From Geomonas oryzisoli (GTDB taxonomy: Bacteria; Desulfobacterota; Desulfuromonadia; Geobacterales; Geobacteraceae): DNA of 64,000 nucleotides. Below are positions 58,100 through 64,000 of the stretch, piece by piece. A program made the position numbers and the translations under genes. Within the stretch, counting starts at the first letter, position 1; each line of letters opens with the position of its first letter. The stretch lies in NCBI RefSeq assembly GCF_018986915.1, contig NZ_CP076723.1, positions 2,513,501-2,577,500 on the forward strand. Reading direction: 5' to 3'. A model generated the notes under the pieces. It had not been told where the DNA came from, ran no database searches, and saw nothing but the letters and a program-made list of their open reading frames with translations.

Positions 58100-59404
58100 T
58101 TACGCCAGGTCCTGCACACCCTTGTAGATGAGGTCGAACAGCTCCGGGATGTCCTGCTCGGCGATGCAGGAGAAGGCGATACGGAGGTCGGTCTTGGTGG
58201 TGGAGATGGCACCGACGCCGTACTTGTCCAAGAGATGCAGGCGCAGCTTCTCGGCATCGACGGTCTTCAGCTTGAGGCACATGAAGTAGCCGGAGTTGAA
58301 CGGGTAGTAATCCCAGGCCGCGTCATACTTGCCGCTGTTGAGGACCTCCTTGGTCTTCAGCGCGCGCCCCTTCATGATCTGGAACTTCTCCTCCTTCTGC
58401 TTCAGGAACTCGGGGGAACGCAGCGCCTCGATGACGAAGGTCTGGGACGGATGCGGGCAGTTGGAGATACGGGCGCGGATGATGCCCATGGCCTTCTTCT
58501 CGAGCGCGTTCATCACCGGCGCGTTCTCGTAATCGTGGCCGTCGGCGAAGGTGACGAAGCCGGTGCGGAAGCCCCAGACGAACTCTTCCTTGGTGGCGCC
58601 GTCCAGTTTGACCGCAAGGATGCGCGGGTGGAGGTTGGCCAGCTTGCCGAAGAGGGACTCCTTCAGGCTGTCCTCGTAGAAGAGGCCGAAGTAGGCGTCA
58701 TCGGTGATGGCGACCACGTTGCAGCCACCCTCGGCGACTTCCTTGATGGCGGCGACGAGCGCGTCGCCCTCGGCGACGGTCGGGGTATAGCCGCTCGGGT
58801 TGTTCGGGAAGTTCAGGAGCACGATGACCTTGCCCTTCTCCTCGGCGGAGTTCTGCAGGGTGGCCTTGAAAGCGTCCACGTCGAAGCCGCCGTTGGCGGT
58901 GAAGGTCGGGTACTTCTTCACGATGGCGCCGCTGCAGGTGCCGAAGGTGAGGTTGTAGTTGCCCCAGAGCATGTCCGGAAGGATCAGGTGGTCGCCCTTG
59001 TCGACGAACATGTCGGCAACGATGGAGAGGCCGTGGGTGAGCGCGTTGGTGACGATGGGGCTGCTGAAGTGCTTACCGACCTGGCTCGGGTTCTCGCGCA
59101 GCATCTTCTCGCGCCACAGGGCGCGCAGTTCCGGCTTGCCTGCCGGCGGTGCATACGGGTAGATATCCTTCGGATCGAAGGAGGAGAGCTTGTCCTGGAT
59201 GCAGGAGAGGTACATCGGGCCGCCGTTCTCAGTGGCGATGCCGATGGTGGCGTTGTACTTGTGGGCTTTTTCCTTGGCTTCAGCCGACTGGGTAAGGATT
59301 CCCTTGGGGAAGAAGAGGTTCTTGCCGAGATCAGACAGCATCTCCAGGACATGGGGGCTGTGCTGGGCCAGAGACTCGTTTAACTCCGCGGCTAATGGAT
59401 TCAT
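58100..59404 (-). CDS. Class I/II PLP-dependent aminotransferase
   Basis: The 434-residue protein has the fold type I aminotransferase pattern: NALTHGLSIVADMFVDKGD, the FPNNPSGYTPT motif with the PLP-contacting Asn, ITDDAYFGLFYED with the PLP-ring Asp and Tyr, and the Schiff-base Lys in KLDGATKEEFVWGFRTGF. It is longer than AspC and close to aspartate/aromatic-type aminotransferases of Geobacter relatives. The amino-acid substrate is not certain. The ATG at 59404 follows AGGAGGAAT; the longer frame upstream is not supported. Confidence 0.85.
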   Translation of the reverse strand: MNPLAAELNESLAQHSPHVLEMLSDLGKNLFFPKGILTQSAEAKEKAHKYNATIGIATENGGPMYLSCIQDKLSSFDPKDIYPYAPPAGKPELRALWREKMLRENPSQVGKHFSSPIVTNALTHGLSIVADMFVDKGDHLILPDMLWGNYNLTFGTCSGAIVKKYPTFTANGGFDVDAFKATLQNSAEEKGKVIVLLNFPNNPSGYTPTVAEGDALVAAIKEVAEGGCNVVAITDDAYFGLFYEDSLKESLFGKLANLHPRILAVKLDGATKEEFVWGFRTGFVTFADGHDYENAPVMNALEKKAMGIIRARISNCPHPSQTFVIEALRSPEFLKQKEEKFQIMKGRALKTKEVLNSGKYDAAWDYYPFNSGYFMCLKLKTVDAEKLRLHLLDKYGVGAISTTKTDLRIAFSCIAEQDIPELFDLIYKGVQDLA

Positions 59405-59557
59405 CAAATTCCTCCTGAAGCTTAATGTGATATGCCCGAGGGCAGGACCGATGAGAATAGGAAGTAACAGACTGACCATTAAAACCCGAGGCCAACCAGT
59501 TGTCAACGCTTAATGTGAAGGGGAGCCGGGGTGGCGCTGATTTTGTTGAGCACCAGT

Positions 59558-59648
59558 TCCCTCCCCCGGAGGGGGAGGGTTAGGGAGGGGGAAACGGATG
59601 TCGAATGCAAGCTCCCCCCTCCCGACCTCCCCCCTCCGGGGGGAGGGG
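59558..59648. repeat. GC-rich inverted repeat, family A, copy 8
   Basis: TCCCTCCCCCGGAGGGGGAG and CCTCCCCCCTCCGGGGGGAG blocks flank a 26-base core in the gap between apgM and the aminotransferase gene. Confidence 0.8.
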
Positions 59649-59675
59649 ATGAGATCGGAGTGAGGAAAGAACTCC

Positions 59676-60875
59676 TTAGCGGTTCAGCAGCATCTCCATC
59701 AGCTTGTATCCTGGTTCCACCTTCAGCCCGGTCGCAGCTGCAGAAGCCTCGTCGTACCCGGCAACGCCCACCTTCTCCTTCTCCTCGCCGGCGTAGATAA
59801 CGAAGGGAACCGGATCCGAGCTGTGGGTCATCAGGGCGATCGGGGTGGGATGGTCGGGCGCGCACAGGATGCGATAGTCGCCGAACTGTTTCACCCCCTG
59901 CAGCACCGCCCCCACCACCTTCTCGTCGAAGAGCTCGATGGCCTTGATCTTGTCGGCGAGCTTACCGGAGTGGGATGCCTCGTCCGGGGCCTCGACATGT
60001 ACGAATACGAAATCGTGCGTCTTGAGCGCATCGATGGCGGCCTGGGCCTTGCCGTCGAAGTTGGTATCGAGGTAGCCGGTGGCGCCGGGGACGTTGATGA
60101 TGTCGAGGCCGGCGTAGACGCCGATCCCCTTGATCAGGTCGACCGCCGAGATGACGGCACCGGTGAGGCCGAAGCGCGTGCCGAAGGTGTCCATGGCCGG
60201 GGCCTTGCCGTGTCCCCACAGCCAGATGGAGTTGGCCGGCACCTCGCCTGCGGCGGCGCGGCGCTTGTACTGCGGGTGGTTGTGGAAGATCATCTGCGAG
60301 GCGTTCATCAGGTAGATGAGCTTGTCGGCGCCCTCGCCGGAGGGCATGAATTCAGTGACGGACTGCCCGGAGATATCGTGGGGCGGGGTCATCTTGATCT
60401 GCGTTCTGCCGCCGTGCCAGACCATGAGGTGGCGGTAGCTGACGCCGGGGTGGAAGGAGAACTCGTCGTTACCCAGCTGGCGCTGCAGTTCCTCGACCAG
60501 TTCGCGGCCGTCCGCGCTGGAGATGTGGCCGGCGGAGTAATCCTCCATGATCAGTTTGCCGCCGCGGGCCTCCAGGTGCACCAGGTTGAGGCGGAAGGCC
60601 ACGTCGTCGGGACCCAGCGACACGCCCATGCTGGCAGCCTCCAGCGGCGAGCGGCCGGTGTAGCAGTCGACCGGGTTGTAGCCGAACATGGAGAGATTGG
60701 CGACGTCCGAGCCCGGAGCGTAGCCTTGCGGCACCGTATGGGCGAGGCCCAGCGTGCCGCGCTTGGCCATGAAATCCATGTTAGGCGTCTTAGCCGCCTG
60801 CAGCGGTGTTTTCCCTTCCAAAGCCCCGACCGGCTGGTCCGACATCCCGTCACCGAGCAACACAACGTACTTCAT
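59676..60875 (-). CDS. apgM: Cofactor-independent phosphoglycerate mutase, archaeal type
   Basis: The 399-residue alkaline-phosphatase-superfamily enzyme begins KYVVLLGDGMSDQPVGAL with the metal-binding Asp and has GSDVANLSMFGYNP with the catalytic Ser, plus later VHVEAPDEASHSG and CAPDHPTPI metal motifs. It interconverts 3- and 2-phosphoglycerate without 2,3-bisphosphoglycerate. The length and motifs match the aPGAM (COG3635) class common in archaea and in deltaproteobacteria. AAAGGA precedes the ATG. Confidence 0.93.
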   Translation of the reverse strand: MKYVVLLGDGMSDQPVGALEGKTPLQAAKTPNMDFMAKRGTLGLAHTVPQGYAPGSDVANLSMFGYNPVDCYTGRSPLEAASMGVSLGPDDVAFRLNLVHLEARGGKLIMEDYSAGHISSADGRELVEELQRQLGNDEFSFHPGVSYRHLMVWHGGRTQIKMTPPHDISGQSVTEFMPSGEGADKLIYLMNASQMIFHNHPQYKRRAAAGEVPANSIWLWGHGKAPAMDTFGTRFGLTGAVISAVDLIKGIGVYAGLDIINVPGATGYLDTNFDGKAQAAIDALKTHDFVFVHVEAPDEASHSGKLADKIKAIELFDEKVVGAVLQGVKQFGDYRILCAPDHPTPIALMTHSSDPVPFVIYAGEEKEKVGVAGYDEASAAATGLKVEPGYKLMEMLLNR

Positions 60876-60914
60876 AGCAGTATCCTTTTCCAGTTGATAG
60901 AGTTCACAAACTTC

Positions 60915-61063
60915 AAAAGCGAGTCAAAGTCAAAAGCAGTTACGCAAAGAACGCGAAGGGAAGCCACGCAAAGACACGAAGTAGGCTTTTGGGGTTAAAC
61001 CAAATCAAGCCTTCCTAGCGTGCTTCGCGGATACTTACCGTTCTTCGCGTAACTGCTTTTGTT
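60915..61063. repeat. Inverted-arm repeat, family F, copy 1
   Basis: Left arm of ACGCAAAGA-type units (AAGCAGTTACGCAAAGAACG, then CCACGCAAAGACACGAAG; about 60931-60982) and inverted right arm (GTTCTTCGCGTAACTGCTTT; about 61042-61060) flank a core of about 55 bases. Confidence 0.8.
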
Positions 61064-61077
61064 CCTGTTTTTAACTT

Positions 61078-61222
61078 CAAAAGTCAAAAGCAGTTACGCA
61101 AAGAACGCGAAGGGAAGCCACGCAAAGACACGAAGTAGGCTTTTGGTGTAAAACCAAACCAAGCCTTCCTTGCGCGCTTCGCGGATACTTTCCGTTCTTC
61201 GCGTAACTGCTTTTGTTTTTAG
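61078..61222. repeat. Inverted-arm repeat, family F, copy 2 (tandem with copy 1)
   Basis: Almost identical to copy 1, with scattered changes (GGTGTAAAACC for GGGGTTAAACC, TTGCGCGCTTC for TAGCGTGCTTC). The two copies follow head to tail and occupy nearly the whole apgM-xerD gap; nothing else is seen there. Confidence 0.85.
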
Positions 61223-61224
61223 TT

Positions 61225-62103
61225 TTATCCTCTCGGATGCACCTTCTCGTGCAGCCGCTTCAGCCGCTCCCGGGTCACGTGGGTGTAGATCTGGGTCGTG
61301 GAGAGGTCGGCATGCCCGAGCATGATCTGCACGCTCCGCAAATCCGCGCCGTTCTCCAACAGGTGCGTCGCAAACGAGTGCCGTAGCGTGTGCGGCGAAA
61401 TGCCGCTCCTGACTCCCGCCTGCAGCGCCCTCTTCTTGATGATGTTCCAAAAGGCCTGCCGGGTCATCCCCGCCCCCAGTCGGCTCAGGAAGAGCAGCGA
61501 CGAACTCTTCTGCTTCAAAAGCTCCTGGCGCGCCTGCTCCAGGTACTCCCCCACCGCCTGGCAGGCGCTCTCCCCCATCGGAATCAGCCGTTCCTTGTCC
61601 CCCTTGCCGATGGTCATCAGGTAGCCGGCGTCGATGTTGACGTCGCCTATCTTCAGCCCCACCAGTTCGGAAACCCTGAGCCCCGTGGCATAAAGCAATT
61701 CCAGCATCGCCTTGTCGCGCAGTTCGATGGCGCCGGTATCAAGTGGCGACGCCAAAAGTGCCTCCACCTCGCGCGAACTGAGCACGTTCGGGAGTTTCTG
61801 GAGCCCCTTGGGTGCCTCCACAATCGACGTCGGGTTCACCTCGCAGTACCCCTCCCGGACCAGGAAGCGGTGCAGCATCCTGAGCGCCGAAAGGGCTCGC
61901 GCGCGGCTCCTGGGTGAGATCCCGTTCCCTTTGAGATCCCCCATGTATCCTGTCACGTCGCTGGGCCGGACCTGGTTCGGCTCCCGATCCCCCAGGTACG
62001 CGAGGTAACGGGTCAGATCCCGGCTGTAGGCGGCCACCGTGTTGGCGGCGGCCCCCTTCTCGACCACCAGGTAATTCAGAAACAGGTCGAGGTAGCGGTC
62101 CAC
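61225..62103 (-). CDS. xerD: Site-specific tyrosine recombinase XerD
   Basis: The 292-residue recombinase has the N-terminal SAM-like DNA-binding domain (FLNYLVVEKGAAANTVAAYSR near the start) and the catalytic domain with Arg in LYATGLRVSELVGL, HTLRHSFATHLLENGADLRS, the His in LGHADLSTTQ and Tyr nucleophile in IYTHV. It resolves chromosome dimers at dif with its partner. The start is GTG at 62103, sharing one base with the glnD stop codon, so the two genes are coupled. Confidence 0.93.
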   Translation of the reverse strand: MDRYLDLFLNYLVVEKGAAANTVAAYSRDLTRYLAYLGDREPNQVRPSDVTGYMGDLKGNGISPRSRARALSALRMLHRFLVREGYCEVNPTSIVEAPKGLQKLPNVLSSREVEALLASPLDTGAIELRDKAMLELLYATGLRVSELVGLKIGDVNIDAGYLMTIGKGDKERLIPMGESACQAVGEYLEQARQELLKQKSSSLLFLSRLGAGMTRQAFWNIIKKRALQAGVRSGISPHTLRHSFATHLLENGADLRSVQIMLGHADLSTTQIYTHVTRERLKRLHEKVHPRG

Positions 62104-64000
62104 TAGCCGTCCACTGCAGCGAGCAGTTCGGTGCGGATCTCCTCGAGCTTGGCAGGCTCGGAGATCTTCTGCCCGAAGATGTTCTTCACGTAGAACACGT
62201 CGGCGACCTGGTCCACCTTGGTGGAGATCTTGGACACGCCGATGTAGAGCCCGAGCCTGGTGAGCGTGCTCGTGATTGAGTACAAAAGCCCCACCTTGTC
62301 GTGGGCGTAGATGTCGATGACGGTGTAGTCGGAGGAGACCTCGTTGTCGATCTCCACCCGCGCCGGCACGGTCGGCTTCGCCTTCTCGGTGAGGATGCTG
62401 GGACGGTTGCGCTTGGCCACCAGTTGCCCCACCCGGACCTTGCCTTCCAGCACCTGCCTCAGGTCGGTCTCAAAACGCTTCCAACGGCTTTCCTCGGTGA
62501 TCACGAAGCCCTGGGGTGAGTTCACCTGCAGGATGTCCAGCACCTTCTCGTTGGTGTTGGTGTGGATCTGCGCGCCCAGGATGTTCATGCCGTTGGCCGC
62601 CATCACACCGGTGATCATGGAGAACAGTCCCGGTATGTCATAGGTGCAGATGGTGCAATTGGTATAGCCCCGGTCCACTTCGTGGGACAACTGCAGCACC
62701 AAAAGCTTCTTCGGCATCTCGAGCAGCGTGCGCACGTGCCCGGAGAGGACCTCCGGCGTATAGGAGAGCAGGTGTCTCGTGGTGAGGGCCTGCAACTCGT
62801 CCTTGATGAGCTGCCCCGGGTAGTCGTCCACCAAGAGATCGAAGACGGTCCGCTTGACCCGGCGCACCCGGTCCCCGGACGCCTCCAGTTTGAAGTCGCC
62901 GCGCTCCAGCACGGTGAAGGCTTTGTCGTAGAGCTCCTGGAGCAGGAGCGCCTTCCACTCGGTCCACACCTCCGGCCCCACCGCCTTGATGTCGGCGTAG
63001 GTTAGGAGATAGAGCATCTTCAGGTTCTCGCTCTTCTCCATCTGACGCGCGAACTGGATGATCATCCGCTCGTCGTGCAGGTCGCGGCGCTGTGCTATGT
63101 GGGCCAATAGCAGGTGCTGGCGCACCAGGAACTGCAGCCGTTCCGAATCTTCCTTGATGAGCCCCATGCGCCGGGCGATGGTCTTGGTCAGCTCGGCGCC
63201 CACCTCGGCGTGTCCGCCCCCTCCTCCCTTGCCGATATCGTGGAACAGGACGGCGAGGAGCAGCAGCCAGCGCTTGTCGATCTCCATGGCGAGCTGGGTC
63301 AGAAGCGGCAGGGTGTCCTTGTGCTCGCCGCGCCACAGCTTGGCGATCTCCTCGACCGCGAACAGGGTGTGGGTGTCGACCGTGTAGATGTGGTAGACGT
63401 CGTGCTGCACCTTGCAGTAGATGCGCTCGAACTCCGGGATGAAGCGGATCAGAAAGCCCAGGTGGTGCATCTGCTGCAGGGTGTCGTAGACCTTCTTCTC
63501 GGACTGCAGGATGTTGATGAAGGAGGCGTTGGCCTCCTTGGAGCGGCGGAACTTGTCGTTGACCAGGTCCAGGCTGTTGCGGATCAGGGTCTTGGTGCCC
63601 AGGGCGAGTGCCACCCCCTGCTTCTGGGCGTGCTCGAAGATCTTGATGAGCCGCACCGGATCCTTGGCGATCACGCTCTCGTCCGGGACCACCAGCTCAC
63701 CCTTCATGACGTAGAAACCGTCTCCCACCGGGCGGCGGGTGAAGTAGCCCAGGATCTTGCGGGTGGAGTCCTCGCGCTGGCTGCACTTGGTGATAAGGAG
63801 AGAACTGAAGTGCTCGACGCGGTTGGCGTGCAGGTAGAAGTCCTGCATGAACTGCTCGACGGCAAGGGTCTTCCCCTTGTCCTCGTAGCCGAAGAAGCGG
63901 GCGATGGAAGTCTGCGCCTCGAAGGTGAGCTGGTCGTTCTTCCTGCCGGCCAGATAGTGCAGCTCGTTGCGGATGCGCCAGAGATAGGAGAGCGAGCTGT
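62103..64000 (-). CDS. glnD: Bifunctional [protein-PII] uridylyltransferase / uridylyl-removing enzyme GlnD, C-terminal part (cut by window edge)
   Basis: About 632 C-terminal residues are present; the N-terminal nucleotidyltransferase core lies beyond the right edge. Visible are the GlnD linker (SIARFFGYEDKGKTLAVEQF), the HD domain with LLAVLFHDIGKGGGGGHAEVG, which removes UMP from PII, and two C-terminal ACT domains (TYDIPGLFSMITGVMAANGM and YAHDKVGLLYSITSTLTRLG) that sense glutamine. It reports nitrogen status through PII. The stop overlaps the xerD start by one base. Confidence 0.95.
   Translation of the reverse strand, partial: SSLSYLWRIRNELHYLAGRKNDQLTFEAQTSIARFFGYEDKGKTLAVEQFMQDFYLHANRVEHFSSLLITKCSQREDSTRKILGYFTRRPVGDGFYVMKGELVVPDESVIAKDPVRLIKIFEHAQKQGVALALGTKTLIRNSLDLVNDKFRRSKEANASFINILQSEKKVYDTLQQMHHLGFLIRFIPEFERIYCKVQHDVYHIYTVDTHTLFAVEEIAKLWRGEHKDTLPLLTQLAMEIDKRWLLLLAVLFHDIGKGGGGGHAEVGAELTKTIARRMGLIKEDSERLQFLVRQHLLLAHIAQRRDLHDERMIIQFARQMEKSENLKMLYLLTYADIKAVGPEVWTEWKALLLQELYDKAFTVLERGDFKLEASGDRVRRVKRTVFDLLVDDYPGQLIKDELQALTTRHLLSYTPEVLSGHVRTLLEMPKKLLVLQLSHEVDRGYTNCTICTYDIPGLFSMITGVMAANGMNILGAQIHTNTNEKVLDILQVNSPQGFVITEESRWKRFETDLRQVLEGKVRVGQLVAKRNRPSILTEKAKPTVPARVEIDNEVSSDYTVIDIYAHDKVGLLYSITSTLTRLGLYIGVSKISTKVDQVADVFYVKNIFGQKISEPAKLEEIRTELLAAVDG

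Noticed and set aside
60915-61222. Possible CRISPR array or dif site near xerD
   Set aside because: There are only two copies of a 140-base palindrome without regular spacers, and it does not look like the 28-base dif consensus.

Overview
The window looks like chromosome of a Geobacter-type bacterium (Geobacterales, close to the Geomonas/Citrifermentans group). This rests on high GC, an archaeal-type phosphoglycerate mutase, bacteriohemerythrin, a bifunctional malic enzyme, DUF1858 proteins and the characteristic GC-rich intergenic repeats. No rRNA, tRNA, phage, insertion sequence or CRISPR array was seen. About 57 protein genes are supported; the first (putA, 3' end missing) and the last (glnD, 5' end missing) run off the window.

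Layout. 1-6.7 kb (minus strand): proline dehydrogenase behind a sigma-54 promoter and a PAS/sigma-54 activator, a RarD exporter, an NSS sodium symporter, a YbaK-type deacylase and an EamA exporter. 6.7-10 kb: livHMGF branched-chain amino-acid importer. 10.7-16.8 kb: a heavy-metal RND efflux operon with a small Cys-rich secreted protein at its head. 16.9-18.9 kb: terC and htpX behind a yybP-ykoY (manganese) riboswitch. 19-24.3 kb: livK, a porin-like outer-membrane protein and a polar amino-acid ABC importer. 24.5-26.5 kb (plus strand): EamA exporter and threonine aldolase. 26.9-40.9 kb (minus strand): a long same-direction run pyrR-pyrB-pyrC-carA-radical SAM-carB-greA-DUF1858-recG-fetA-fetB, opened by a PyrR-type attenuator. 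41-49.6 kb: yhbY, bacteriohemerythrin, dgt, rsmD-coaD, a second DUF1858 protein, an XRE-cupin regulator, maeB, carbonic anhydrase and a small membrane-anchored protein. 49.7-64 kb: arginase with a COG1915 ornithine cyclodeaminase, a chemoreceptor, cyuA, lepA-lepB, an aminotransferase, apgM, xerD and glnD.

How it fits together. Three themes stand out. (1) Amino-acid handling: two ABC importers, an NSS symporter, several exporters and the inferred route arginine to ornithine (arginase) to proline (COG1915 enzyme) to glutamate (PutA). (2) RNA-level control: a manganese riboswitch with a ligand-dependent terminator before htpX-terC, and a PyrR-binding attenuator before the pyrimidine operon. (3) Dense dispersed repeats: nearly every gap in the pyrimidine run and many others hold one of several families, most of them built as two inverted arms around a short core.

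The most unusual protein is RecG, which carries an N-terminal AbrB/SpoVT-like domain and whose start codon directly abuts the terminator of the gene upstream. All calls are by reading; no database search was run.
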